From Amoebidium appalachense (Eukaryota > Ichthyosporea), in contig CAVNZM010000005.1 of assembly GCA_963693365.1 (NCBI GenBank), positions 682,001-746,000 of the forward strand: a stretch of DNA of 64,000 nucleotides. Reading direction: 5' to 3'. Position 1 is the stretch's first letter. Each line of letters starts with the position of its first letter. The notes under the pieces were generated by a model. The model was not told the origin of the DNA. It ran no database searches and was given only the letters and a program-made list of their open reading frames with translations. Positions 39,620-57,498 of the stretch are shown here, one piece after another. Made by a program: the position numbers and the translations under genes.

Positions 39620-40620
39620 TTCCCGGAAGTATTGCCAAAGTATTATTTGCTATTGGCGCTATTGGCGATATTGGCAATAGAACCCCTTGCCGCCAATAGG
39701 AACGCCATATTGCAATAATATTGCTTTGGTATTGTCAATGGTAATACAGTACCAATACCCTCTATTGTCGATATCCCGCTGATATGAATATATTATCCAG
39801 TATATGTTACATCAATATCGCCAATACATTAGAGTGCCATTACATTGCCATTGCATTACTATTGCGCTAGCATTATAGACGTATTGCCAATATCAATTAT
39901 ACCCGGGCGATATTACAATAACAACCAAATAATATCAAAAATACAGATAATGATATGGATAATACTGTATTTTCGCATTGTAGTTGCACTACGAACGCAT
40001 TATTAATGTATTGCCAATATGTAATTCATAGAAATACAAAGATTTAAATATCAAGAAACATATAAACAATGTATTGCCAACATATGATCCAACTATAATC
40101 AATATATAAATGCGGTATCGCCGATAGGTTGCTTATATATCGTGAGTATATTGATGACATAAACAGAGGTATGATTAATACACTCCCAACACATTACAAA
40201 TAAGAAATATGTAAGTATGTTCCATATCAAGCATATATTGCCAACATACGAATGATACCACCACCATAAAGATATAAGTGTTGATAATGCATTACATATA
40301 TATTATAAATATCACACTATATTATCCAAATACATTGCCAATAAATTGATAATGGGAACGAATGCATGCAAAGTACAGTATAAGTGCGCTTATAATATGA
40401 AAGGCATATCGGAGTAACGTCTTATATCTAAGAATAATACATATGACGAACATTGCCAATGTATTAATAAGAGCTTTATTGATACCTCAATCACATGCTC
40501 AATATATTGGCAATATGCACACGGTACGGTAAGCACAGCCCCATGATCATTATCAATGAATTGCCAATGTATTGCACATGTTGACATCCATACGTGTTCC
40601 GTATGGTCACTTTATTAACT
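39620..40620. repeat. left subterminal region of the TIR element
   Basis: AT-rich, with numerous ATTGGCAAT/ATTGCCAAT words (for example 39645-39672, 39878-39890, 40008-40020, 40335-40348, 40502-40515). About half of this region is missing or unreadable in the left copy. Confidence 0.7.
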
Positions 40621-40680
40621 TCGGTTGGATAGTGGCATCGAGCACACAAGTAAACAACACAACTAATATACCACCCCAAG

Positions 40681-41160
40681 AGCAACACAGAAACGAAACA
40701 CGGAAACAACAGCAGCCATAGGACAAAGAGCCCCAGACCCACAGGGTCTTGCCTCCATACTTTATTTACCTTAACAGGACAAAGAGCCGGTACCCACCTA
40801 TGGGTGCTAAACATGCACATGATCATTCATGTGCTATAAGAGCAACACAGAAACGAAACACGGAAACAACAGCAGCCATAGGACAAAGAGCCCCAGACCC
40901 ACAGGGTCTTGCTTCCATACTTTATTTACCTTAACAGGACAAAGAGCCGGTACCCACCTATGGGTGCTAAACATGCACATGATCATTCATGTGCTATAAG
41001 AGCAACACAGAAACGAAACACGGAAACAACAGCAGCCATAGGACAAAGAGCCCCAGACCCACAGGGTCTTGCCTCCATACTTTATTTACCTTAACAGGAC
41101 AAAGAGCCGGTACCCACCTATGAAACGAAAAACGGAAACAACAGCAGCCATAGGACAAAG
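40681..41160. repeat. 160-bp tandem triplication
   Basis: Units start at 40681, 40841 and 41001 (AGCAACACAGAAACGAAACA). The left TIR-element copy has a single unit (from 22209). This is the largest structural difference between the two copies besides the left-end damage and one satellite unit. Confidence 0.92.
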
Positions 41161-41287
41161 AGCCGGTACCCACCTCTAGATGATAACGTAGCCTTATAGC
41201 TGCTGATGACTTCATGGGCCAACCTTGCCAAAACCTGTAAAGGAACTCGAGCTAAGAATTAGCTCATCCTACTTGCGAGAAGTAGGG

Positions 41288-41324
<37 letters not shown>

Positions 41325-41758
41325 GAGGGGGCTGACTGAGAGTGGCAAAAAAAGAGTCGACAGAACCAACCTCAAACATAGTAAGGACGGAAACCCGGAC
41401 CAGAACTTATGAAGTCTAGAGAAGCAGAAAATAGCTTGAACGATCGGTGGAGGGGACGATAGCTATAGTGCTAACAGCAAAGTAGTGCCCACAGTCGCTG
41501 GTTCATGAACGTGAAAGGCAACGTGCATCTGCAGCCAGCAGACACACGCACACGCACGCACGCACGCACACACACATACACACACACACACACAGACACA
41601 GACACAGACATAATCACAGGACGGACACAGACCAGACAGACAAACGCCATATGCACAAAAGCAGGCAACACAAAACTAACCTTCAAGAAGAAGCTGCAGC
41701 ATGCAGCATGGTCCAAAACAATCAGCGCGGTGGCTGCGCGATCTGCGGAGGGGATCTG

Positions 41759-41860
41759 TGACCAGGCGCTGCGGGAAGGGAACTGCGACCAGGCGACCTG
41801 CGGGAAGGGACTTGCGACCAGGCGACCTGCGGGAAAGGACCTGCGGACCTGCGGGAAGGG
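41759..41860. repeat. 29-bp tandem repeat in the right TIR copy
   Basis: Same GACCAGGCGACCTGCGGGAA array as 22943-23045, with a short deletion in the first unit. Confidence 0.8.
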
Positions 41861-42203
41861 GGAAGAGAAATGGAGAAAACAACGTGCGTACAGGCTTAAA
41901 TGGAGAAAAAATTGCAAACCGGATTGGGATTTAGCCAATCACTATTCGCCGCGCCTGATTAGGAAAAAGATAAAAATAGATTTCGGCTCGCGCGCGCGCG
42001 TGCATCAGCCTGGGTGCCCTTAGCGCTACCCTTAGTGCCCTTAGTCACAACTATCAGACTATAGTTACGTGTCCTCCACTTCTTTGTTCTTGACCATTTT
42101 TTCGGCATGAAAGGGTTTCTGTTACTTCTTGCTGTCCTTCTTAGCGTGCTTGCTTGTCTTTTTTTCAACATGGGTGTCACTGGCGCTTTCGACTTCTTTG
42201 AAA

Positions 42204-42251
<48 letters not shown>

Positions 42252-42935
42252 GCGCACGCACACACACTCACACATGCACACTGCACACACACACACACAC
42301 ACACACACAGGCGCGCACACACAGGCACGCACACACACAGGCGCACACCTACACAACACACACAGCACATGCACACACAAGCGCACACACGCACACACCC
42401 TGTTATCCCTGATCATGATGCCCCCTCCCCCCTCCCTCTTCCCCCCCCCGCGCACCCCCCCCCCCCCCCCCCCCCCCCCCCACCCCACCCACCCACCTAC
42501 AAAGACGAATACATTGTACATGTATTGCATACACAAATATACTCGCACATATACATACACACATTCACTTTAATCTTTCAGGCTACATGTGCAATATACA
42601 TTAATTATGCACAGTCGATAGAATTCGTTGTGAAAACCCCCCCCCCCCCCCCCCCCCTCCCCCCTCCTCGTTCCCCCCATATGCAATGGGGATAATATTG
42701 TTTCCCGCTATTTATTAAAAAATCACCGTTCTAACTTCCTAAGACCGAACCACTTGTAACACCGACAGTTTTGGTTGTGTGGAACCCCCCCCCCCCCCCC
42801 CTCCCCCCCCCCCCCCCCCCCCAACCCACCCACCACCTTACCAATATTGAGGTGTACACTGCCCCCACATCCCCAACTGTGTGCTGAATATCCCGTGCTA
42901 GGAAACCAATAACGTGAAAGTAACACATGCCGCAT

Positions 42936-45150
42936 GTGGGTAGTTATTGAAAAAACCAATAATGTCTAGGTAACATACTATGTACATATACTATGCTACA
43001 AAGGGGGTTCTATACGAGCTACAACGTTGTGTTTTTTTCGTGTGACCCTCGTACTCCAGGGGCACATTCACCATCCCCCCCATAAACTTTGTGGTAAAGT
43101 TCTCGTGCTAGAAGCTGTTCTGTGGGTAGTTATTGAAAAAACGAATAATGTCTAGGTAACACATGTACATATGCTATGCTACAAGGGGGGTTCTATTCGA
43201 GCTACAATGTTGTGTTTTTTTTGTGTGACCCTCGTACTCCAGGGGCACATTCACCATCCCCCCCATAAACTTTGTGGCAAATCTCTCGTGCTAGAGGCTG
43301 TTCTGTGGGTAGTTATTGAAAAACCAATAATGTCTAGGTAACGTATGTACATATACTATGCTACAAGGGGGGTTCTATACGAGCTACAACGTTGTGTTTT
43401 TTTCGTGTGACCCTCGTACTCCAGGGGCACATTATCCATCCCCCCCATAAACTTTGTGGTAAATTTCTCGTGCTAGAAGCTGTTCTGTGGGTAGTTATTG
43501 AAAAACAAATAATGTCTAGGTAACATACTATGTACATATACTATGCTACAAGGGGGGTTCTATACGAGCTACAACGTTGTGTTTTTTTCGTGTGACCCTC
43601 GTACTCCAGGGGCACATTCACCATCCCCCCCATAAACTTTTTGGTAAATCTCTCGTGCTAGAGGCTGTTCTGTGGGTAGTTATTGAAAAACCAATAATGT
43701 CTAGGTAACATATGTACATATACTATGCTACAAGGGGGGTTCTATACGAGCTACAACGTTGTGTTTTTTTCGTGTGACCCTCGTACTCCAGGGGCACATT
43801 CACCATCCCCCCCATAAACTGTGTGGTAAATGTCTCGTGCTAGAAGCTGTTCTGTGGGTAGTTATCGAAAAAACCAATAATGTGTAAGTAACACATGTGC
43901 ATATATTATGCTACAGGGGGGGTTCTATTCGAGCTACAACGTTGTGTTTTTTTTGTGTGACCCTCGTACTCTAGGGGCACATTCACCATCCCCCCCATAA
44001 ACTGTGTGGTAAATGTCTCGTGCTCGAAGCTGTTCTGTGGGTAGTTATTGAAAAAACCAATAATGTCTAGGTAACACATGTACATATACTATGCTACAAG
44101 GGGGGTTCGATACGAGCTACAACATTGTGGTTTTTTCGTGTGCCCCTCGTACTCCAGGGGCACATTCACCATCCCCCCCATAAACGTTTTGGTATATTTC
44201 TCGTGCTAGAGGCTGTTCTGTGGGTAGTTATTGAAAAACCCAAAAATGTCTAGGTAACACATGGACATATACTATGCTACAAAGGGGGTTCTATACGAGC
44301 TACAACGTTGTGTTTTTTTCGTGTGACCCTCGTACTCCAAGGGCACATTCACCATCCCCCCCATAAACTGTGTGGTAAATGTCTCGTGCTAGAAGCTGTT
44401 CTGTGGGTAGTTATCGAAAAAACCAATAATGTGTAAGTAACACATGTACATATATTATCAGCTACAAGGGGGGTTCTATTCGAGCTACAACGTTGTGTTT
44501 TTTTTGTGTGACCCTCGTACTCCAGGGGCACATTCACCATCCCCCCCATAAACTGTGTGGTAAATGTCTCGTGCTAGAAGCTGTTCTGTGGGTAGTTATT
44601 GAAAAAACCAATAATGTCTAGGTAACACATATACATATATTATGCTACAAGGGGGGTTCTATTCGAGCTACAACGTTGTGTTTTTTTCGTGTGACCCTCG
44701 TACTCCAGGGGCACATTCACTATCCCCCCCATAAACTTTGTGGTAAATTTCTCGTGCGAGAGGCTGTTCTGTGGGTAGTTATTGAAAAAACCAATAATGT
44801 GTAAGTAACACATGTACAAATATTATGCTACAAGGGGGGTTCTATTCGAGCTACAACGTTGTGTTTTTTTCGTGTGACCCTCGTACTCCAGGGGCACATT
44901 CACCATCCCCCCCATAAACTGTGTGGTAAATGTCTCGTGCTAGAAGCTGTTCTGTGGGTAGTTATTGAAAAAACCAATAATGTGTAAGTAACACATGTAC
45001 ATATACTATGCTACAAGGGGGGTTCTATTCGAGCTACAACGTTGTGTTTTTTTCGTGTGGCCCTCGTACTCCAAGGGCACATTCACCATCTCCCCTTATA
45101 ATTTGTGGTGAATTTATCGTGCTAGAAGCTACTCTGTGGGTAGTTAGTGA
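42936..45150. repeat. 182-bp satellite array, about 13 units (right copy)
   Basis: Same unit as 24134-26520. Unit starts occur near 42936, 43123, 43306, 43489, 43674, 43855, 44037, 44218, 44403, 44586, 44767, 44953 and 45133. One unit fewer than the left copy, and the edge units correspond one to one, so the change was internal. Confidence 0.95.
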
Positions 45151-45449
45151 AAAAACCCGATGCTTATAAGTAACGCATGCACAAATTGTCATCATAGCAT
45201 TACACTACCATAGTAGTTGGTCGACAATAACGATATATTGGGAATGTGGACACCATATTGTAAACCAAAAAATAATAACACCATAATATACTACACATAC
45301 CTAACAATGTATTGTGAATGAATAAAATACTTGCTTACGTGCTGGTAACATACGAGAAACAAGGATTCTCTCGCTCTTTTTTTCTTTCTTTTTTGTTTGT
45401 TTTTTTCGTTTGTGTGTGTGTGTGTGCGTGTGTGTGTGTGTGTGTTTAA

Positions 45450-45484
<35 letters not shown>

Positions 45485-45819
45485 CGTTTTGCAGATATAT
45501 CGACTAGAGTCCCTCATCAGGGGACACATTCACAGTACTTTATTAAGATCGGCCTTCAAGGCCAAAAAAGCTCGATCTCGAGTAAGATTAGATAGCATTT
45601 TATGAGGCCGGCCAGGCCTTAAATACAAAAAGGAGAAAAAACAACACACAGCTAAACATAGATCTAATATTAGCTAAATCAATCGACACACTGGTACATT
45701 GCCTGGAGTAAACCGCATCTATCCCACTGGTACATGTACTGTCATCATCCAACCAACACCCGTGTAGTACCTTTGTCAAGCGTTCCTACGATACTACATA
45801 AGAGAAGAGAGGGTTATAT

Positions 45820-48340
<2,521 letters not shown>

Positions 48341-48434
48341 GTGTAGGGACTGCGAGTTCTCTTAGATTTGCATTTCAGAATTTTTACTCTATTCCTCCAG
48401 GTTTTTTTTATATTTTTTTTAGGGTTGGGTTGGG

Positions 48435-48470
<36 letters not shown>

Positions 48471-48699
48471 GTCATTACTTTCCTGTATTATCCTTTATGC
48501 TACTTCAAGTTTTATACCCTACCGCTTACACAGGATGTAGGCTGGTGAAAGGTTTAATGGTGGGACGTTCGGTGACGTTTGTACCACGGACCACGGGAAC
48601 ATCTTCCCCAGGAACAGTATTCAAAACAAAGAACTTTTATATTTTGAGGTGCTAAAAACGTGAGGACCACTTGTTATGGCCGTTGCCCTTCTCAATCTT

Positions 48700-49877
48700 G
48701 GTACGGAAATGCACCCATATTATACTGCAAATGTATTGTATATGACGTGTGTATATCGTACAGGTACTGGTAGTATATTGATAGTACCTCCTACGTAATG
48801 ATTTGTTCGCATTCGAACATACTGGCAGTATATACTGAGACTATAACCAATATATGGTGTCCTTAGCTGTGTCCGTATTGGTGACAGTATTATAGATGTA
48901 TTCGTGACATTGCCAATACCACTTGTGCCTTAGATATTCGCAATAGGATAAAAGTTTTCTTGCTATATCATGTTTATGTCCTACTAATATGGATGTGATA
49001 TGGGTAGGATATGATCTACATAATGTCAGTATATGTCCACCCTAATACCACGGTATTAGCAATGTACTGCGCATACAAGGACTACACTCCGAACATGTTT
49101 GTTGAACATGTGTTGGCAATACATTCACAATATTGCAACTACATAGGTAAAGTGACCTGTTCTTTCATCCCCAATATTGTACCAATATATTGGCAATAAA
49201 ATACACGCACCATATTTTCGGTTGCTTTTACCTATTGATAATAGGTGCATAATAGTCTTGATATTGTGACGGATACATTGGCAATACATTTGGACCGTAT
49301 TGAGACCCTATTATAAGCATATCACAACCCTATAACCAATAGCGACGTTATGTTTGTATCGGCCATATGGGACATATGTGTTGGGTATATTGCCAATAAC
49401 CCAAAATGGTCAGGAATAATACATTCATAATATATTGGCAATAGTCTTGCCACGTTGGACAATACCATAATTTGCACAAAATTATCCTACATTTTATATA
49501 TTCATAACTTATTGACAATACTCCGCAAGCAATAGTATAATACCGAATAAATACATTGACAATATCGAAATTGTATTGTTAATAGGCACACGTACACGCG
49601 TTTTGAGATATTGCCAGTACATTACTCATACGGTATATAGTTATTGGTGGTAGACCCGGCATGGTATGACAATAATATCAAAATATGTTGCCGATATTAC
49701 GTCAATATTACAGTTCTATTACACTTCTATAGCGTCTCTACCACAGAAAATCTCTACTCGCAATACATTGGCAATGGATAATTGATATTACTTCAGTATT
49801 AATCTGGTATTTTTACGATATTGGCAATAGATAATAGCCTCACAATATTGGCAATACCGCCGGGAAGTTTGCTGATG
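48700..49877. repeat. right subterminal region of the complete TIR copy
   Basis: Near-identical to 30060-31238, with TATTGGCAATA words up to the terminus (49818-49830, 49846-49858). Confidence 0.75.
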
Positions 49878-49885
49878 CATCTCAG

Positions 49886-52700
<2,815 letters not shown>

Positions 52701-53113
52701 AGGCAGAGAGTCATGCAGTTAGGGGGGGTGGGGGTGGGGGGAGGGGGGGGTGGGGGGAAGGGGGGGGGGGGGGAGGGGGGGTTGCATCTAAAGAGACACT
52801 TCGATAATATAAATTACAATTGTTGTGTTTATTGTCCTAGGTGCGGTAGGCTGCAGTTTGAGTCTGTGCGCTTCCGGCAGGCCACCGTTTAAAACAATGT
52901 TTTAGTATATTGCAGTCCGGCAGGGTGCGGTTTGTAGAGCCTGAGAGAGCCGCCCTGACTGTAAAAAATATCTGAAATAAAAAATAATAAAAAAAACATG
53001 CACACATGCACCTCCTCCCTCTCACATGCTGGCACTCAAATCTCTCACACTCAAGCCCTCCACCTCCGCTTCTTCATGATTAAGGCAAAGCCCGGCAGGG
53101 CGTGCCGTTACTG
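52701..53113. repeat. partial third unit at the right edge of the insertion
   Basis: After a G-rich stretch (52721-52782), 52843-52960 repeats sequence found at 50479 and 51918 (CGGTAGGCTGC, GTTTAAAACAATG). 53033-53110 repeats 51112-51182 (CTCAAATCTCTCACACTCAA ... GTGCCGTTACT). Confidence 0.75.
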
Positions 53114-53116
53114 GTC

Positions 53117-53205
53117 GCTTCTACAGGAAGAGATGTGTGATGCCGATCATCACAGATCTTCTTCCGATTGGTGGATAAAATGAGTATTTACCAAATATAT
53201 CAATC
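53117..53205. repeat. right half of the split 145-bp repeat
   Basis: Matches 12068-about 12160 (GCTTCTACAGGAAGAGATG...), including the hairpin arms GGAAGAGATGTGTGATG/CATCACAGATCTTCTTCC. Confidence 0.8.
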
Positions 53206-54089
53206 CGGTTCGATCAGATTAGCCATATAAGGAAACTGGAAAACCCGTTTTTACGAAAGGTAGCCCTACGGTATCGTTTCTATTTTGTTCCTTTCCACCC
53301 CATAGTACACCGTTTTTGCTGGGTTTATATGGCTACGTACTACGTAACTGCTCACCACAAGATCGGATTGCGGAGCGCATAATCACACTCGCTAAATAAG
53401 CAGATAGACAACGAACTAGCACTAGTAGAATATACTTAGTAATAATAATAGTGATATTGGTGTTGTATATTCATACATATCCGACAGAAGTATGTCAACA
53501 GTAGCAGTTTTATTTGCCAATCAGGTCGCGAGAATGGTTGGATCTATTGCTTCTATTCTGATCAAAGATTGGGCGAGCGCTAATCGGGCCTCGGCTACAA
53601 TGTACAGGGTGTGAAATTCATTTTTGGCTGGTCGGTCAGCCTGGTCCGATGATGGCCATCTTAGCAACTTTTCCCCTGCCTGGATGGGCTTATTACCTGA
53701 AGCCGCGAACCGTTTTATAAGGGGTATGTTTTTTCATGATTACGCCTGTATGAGCGCCGCTGGTTGAAAACTTGGTGGATCTAAATTAGAAAGTTAGGGA
53801 CACTTTTCGAGGTTCCAGTGCCATAAGAAAACCCCTAATTTCACAGCCTGGTCGGGCTTTCGGAATCAGTGACGACTCAAGACGCAGATTAGCAGACACA
53901 ATAACGATGCTTTAATATAATAATGAAATATTAATTCATATGAAACGACGCATATTTTCCTGCTTTATAAAGCCTCTTTTGAATTTCTCCCGGCCACCCG
54001 GCATTGTAACAGTTGGACTCGAAACTTTGAAAGAATTCAATTGAATTGACGCCAGCGGCGGCCGGGCCCGGGCCAACAGGAAACTAGTA
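53206..54089. other. unassigned spacer
   Basis: Ordinary-composition sequence without microsatellites, unlike most of the window. No gene, RNA or repeat was recognised. It ends in CTAGTA before the TTAA of the next element. Confidence 0.45.
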
Positions 54090-54093
54090 TTAA

Positions 54094-54145
54094 GGGATAC
54101 GGGATCGGCGATTTTGAGTGGTCCCCGATTTCTTTCTGGCGCCGC
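54094..54145. repeat. left two-block TIR
   Basis: Blocks GGGATACGGGATCG (54094-54107) and CTTTCTGGCGCCGC (54132-54145), separated by 24 bp. Confidence 0.9.
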
Positions 54146-54290
54146 CTTTTTTCCCCCTGATTACGTAACGCGTTGCTACGCACCCACACCGTACAACGAG
54201 TTTTGTGTTCGCACGTTAACGCAGAGGGCGCACAACCCGAAAGAATTTTTTTCATGAAAAGAAACTACTTTGAATACATGCACTTTTACC

Positions 54291-55670
54291 ATGGGTGTGC
54301 AGGGCTTGCTCCCAGCACTCGGCATTAGTGCCGAAAAAGCCACAGATGTTACTGCAGAGTTGCAACGTGGGGTAGTTGCTTTTGACGGGATGGTGCAGGT
54401 CCACAAGTCCTTTTCAGTTTTCGCTGACACAGTAGCCAAACAGCAAATAGATGACAAAAAAGTCACAGACGACACATATGCAGCTATTGCAAATCACTTT
54501 ATGTCCAAAGTTAATACGTATAGGCTAGCAGGGGTCCAGCCACACTATGTGTTTGATGGGCGCAGATTGAAAGAGGGAAAACTAGTTGATAACGACCGTG
54601 CAGAAAAGGTGGTCAAAACCCGCCAAGAAATAGCCACAAAAAGAGAGAAACAGGAGGAGGTAACTAAAAACAAATGGAGAAGCGCTGCAGAGTTAGATAA
54701 CAGAGTTTTACATGCAATCATCCTTAGACTGAAAGATGAGAATGTCGATTACACCGTAGCTCCATACGAAGCAGACCCCCAGCTTGCCTATGATGGCACG
54801 TACCGGTTTGGCACACACTGTTGTCACTGAGGATGCCGACCTTCTTCTGTATAACATCCCGCGGGTTGTATACAAACTGCGCATTGCGGATGCGGCGGTC
54901 ATCCCTGGGACCGCTAATGCGGTGCGCATTCCCAAACTGTACGGAGTGATTGTAACCCCCGCCGATGTTTTTACCAGAAGCACAAAGTACAACTTCGACG
55001 GATGGGATATAGAAATACTGCGTTATTTTGCTATTGTGAATGGCTGTGATTATGTGAAAAAGCTCAGGGGAATTGGCATGGGCACTTTGCACGCAGCTGT
55101 AAGTGAGGCGTGCCGGGCCTGGGGACGCGAGGGAAGGCCGGTAGCTGCGGGGGTTGTGTTCACAGATCTGCTCCAGCATATCCAACGGGTCAGAAAGGGG
55201 AAAAGAGGGAAGGAAAAGCCCGTTAAAAGCACAGAAAACAAGCAGGGTGGGGACGAACGGGCAGGAAGAGTCGAAATCGGACGGAAAGGAGGTGAAGCAG
55301 TGGAGGAAGAGGTTGAGTGGTGGGATCTTGAATACGAACATGGAACGTATGAAAACGGGGCTGAGGTGATGAGGTTATAGAGATGCAATGATGAGGGTGA
55401 AGAGGTTATAGAGATGCAATATGCAGATGGTACGAAAAAGAGGCGGATAGTAGGACCAAGTGTAGAAGAATTGGCCCAATCATGTAGTACAAGCCTGACC
55501 TTGTAGGGCTCCGTGCATTTGTACAGCAAATAGACCCTACTGGACACAAGTATAGTTTTACCTGGAATGAAAAGTTTATGGTGCAAATGTATCCATCATA
55601 CAGGGCAGAAAACCACAAAAAGTGGAAGAAGAAGAAGAAGAACACGAACACTGAAAATGCAACTGAATGA
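54291..55670 (+). pseudogene. FEN1/XPG-like structure-specific nuclease, frameshifted
   Basis: The family cleaves DNA flaps and branched structures. The ATG at 54291 gives MGVQGLLPAL, the conserved N-terminus. Metal-binding residues are recognisable: Asp in VVAFDGM, Asp in HYVFDGRRLK, Glu/Asp in YEADPQLAY (the second acidic residue is Asp where FEN1 has Glu), both Asp of TEDADLLLY and Asp of NGCDYVKKLRGIG, with the helix-hairpin-helix start after it. An extra base at about 54793, right after QLAY, shifts the frame (first stop 54828-54830). The second frame runs to a stop at 55378. A 52-bp region around GAGGTTATAGAGATGCAA is duplicated (about 55369-55420), and a basic C-terminal tail (SYRAENHKKWKKKKK) is open to TGA 55668-55670 after further shifts. 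Its place inside the TIRs suggests a transposon accessory gene rather than host FEN1. Confidence 0.85.
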
Positions 55671-55679
55671 TTCTGTTTT

Positions 55680-55683
55680 CCTT

Positions 55684-55714
<31 letters not shown>

Positions 55715-55744
55715 GTTTACGTTATCTTTCATAATGTGTACTGT

Positions 55745-55819
<75 letters not shown>

Positions 55820-56071
55820 GTAATCTTCTGACCGATCTAGTGAACCTATAATGAATGAATGAAGACCGTGTGTCAAATCTGAGAGCAATGTACCAGACCC
55901 TGGTGCCTGCATATGTTTCCTACCCCCCCCCCCCCCCCCCCGGTCCCTCCTCCCCCCTTGGTGTTTGCATACGTGCCTACCTGCCCCCCCCCCCCCCCCC
56001 CCCCCCCCCCACACACACACGTGTGTGGGGGGGGGGGGGGGGGGGGGCGTGCATGCGTGCGTGTGTGCAAA

Positions 56072-56126
<55 letters not shown>

Positions 56127-56321
56127 TTCCGTGTGTGCGTGGTTGTGTGTGTGTGTGAAGGGGGGGGAGGGGGGAGGGGGGGGGGGGGGGGGGAGAACGA
56201 CTCAAGGTTGTACTTGGCACACAAATACATAATAATTTCAATTATTATTATTATTTTCCTATACAGGAAAAGTGGAGCCCTACTGGCCGAATACATACAT
56301 GCAAGCATTCATTCATATTTT

Positions 56322-56400
<79 letters not shown>
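55680..56400. repeat. homopolymer and GT/GC tract block inside the transposon
   Basis: T25 (about 55689-55713), (GT)n passing into a G58 run (55741-55816), poly-C (55924-55940, 55984-56010), an inverted ACACACACGTGTGTG with flanking C and G runs (55983-56047), a (GCGT)n tract (56050-56125), and C37 joined to A39 (56324-56399). No coding sequence. Confidence 0.9.
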
Positions 56401-56443
56401 CAGAGAAGGGGGCTTTAGGGAGAGGCAATCGAAAACGAAAATT

Positions 56444-57280
56444 CTACACCATGCTTTTGGTGTGCCCGGGCCCCACCATATCCTTATATAGTGGCTCTTG
56501 CATGTTACACAAGAAAGCCACAGCCTTAGCTACCATCCAATGGGTGCCTACCATCGACATCTGCACCTGATTGCTAAACAGCCGATAATTTTTCATGCGC
56601 CCAAAAGCCCTCTCACTGCTCGTCTCCCCCCGCTCCCTCGCTCGTTTCCGTGTTTGCTCAATATCTGAGGCATCCATTCCTACAGCTTGCATATGACTAT
56701 TGGCCCTTTCCTCCCTCAATAGCTGTACCTTCTCTCTGTACATCGGGTCTAGTTCCATTCGGATGGGACATGCATCCTTTGTTAATTTCAGTTTTCCATT
56801 CTTAGCAGTAATATCATCATCGGTGAAATGTGCCTCGCATACAACCAGTTGCTTAAGGATAGCCAGTGGCCAGGGGACTTCCACCTTCGGTTGCCCCCGT
56901 TTCCTCTTTGGTTGTGGTTCTTGTGCCGACTACTCAGCTGGCACAGCCGAGTCATTGGCATTTTCGGATTGTGTGTCAGCTGTGTGTGTCTCAGTAGTGG
57001 TTGTGTCTGTATTTACGTCTGTCCCATCCGAGGCCTTTGGCCTTGTGTCTGTGTGTGTGTCTGGGTCGGGGGGTGCTTGCTTTGTGTGTTCTGCTATTTG
57101 TTTCCGCTCATACTTTGTTTGCTCCTGCCTGCCTATAGCATTTAACCAAGCATGCCTCCTAGCCAATACATTTGGTTTGCATCCATATGGAACAGTAAAA
57201 TGCTTTATCTTCCTGGTAGGATCTTTGGGAGAGACTGTTTCTTCGTCATTTTTGCAGTAGTTAGCCGCGCAAGTTGGCAT
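56444..57280 (-). pseudogene. THAP zinc-finger gene with transposase-like C-terminus
   Basis: ATG 57280 starts MPTCAANYCKN, then KIKHFTVPYGCKP and RRHAWLNAIGR, matching the first half of a THAP C2CH DNA-binding finger. The completing CEAHFTDDDI (Cys-x2-His) lies about 130 codons later in the same frame. Between them are a Thr/Asp-rich stretch, an in-frame TAG (56930-56932) and an AT-hook-like KRKRGQPK. Either the finger holds an unusual insert or this part is an intron. The C-terminus (SSERAFGRMKNYRLF ... WMVAKAVAFLCNMQEPLY) resembles the last part of DDE_4-type transposases, with the Glu of the ERAFG motif. The catalytic region with both Asp residues is absent, so this looks like an internally deleted transposase. 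Confidence 0.7.
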
Positions 57281-57457
57281 TGTGAGTGCCTAACATATAT
57301 AGTTAGAAAACAACCCGCCTTCATGAAAAATGTGCAGCGCAGTTTTGTCCGGACACGTGTGTGGCATGCCGTGTGTACATGGTATAGCTCGGCCACACGA
57401 TCTTAGGTGCCCAATATGCAGATCAAGCCCACTCAATCCAGATAGATATCGATCTGA

Positions 57458-57498
57458 GCGGCGCCAGAAAGTATTCGAGCCGCGCGATCCCGTATCCC
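57458..57498. repeat. right two-block TIR
   Basis: Complements of CTTTCTGGCGCCGC (57458-57471) and GGGATACGGGATCG (57485-57498), separated by 13 bp and followed by TTAA. Confidence 0.9.

Larger units (their letters stand above)
54094..57498. mobile_element. 3.4-kb DNA transposon with TIRs and TTAA target duplications
   Basis: TTAA lies at 54090-54093 and 57499-57502. Between them the ends are inverted repeats: GGGATACGGGATCG (54094-54107 and complement at 57485-57498), then, after unequal spacers of 24 and 13 bases, CTTTCTGGCGCCGC (54132-54145 and complement at 57458-57471). Two converging broken genes are carried: a FEN1/XPG-like nuclease (plus) and a THAP-domain gene with a transposase-like C-terminus (minus). 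TTAA duplication with a THAP transposase recalls Kolobok. piggyBac also uses TTAA, and ISL2EU elements join a THAP transposase to a different nuclease. Family assignment is open. Confidence 0.85.
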
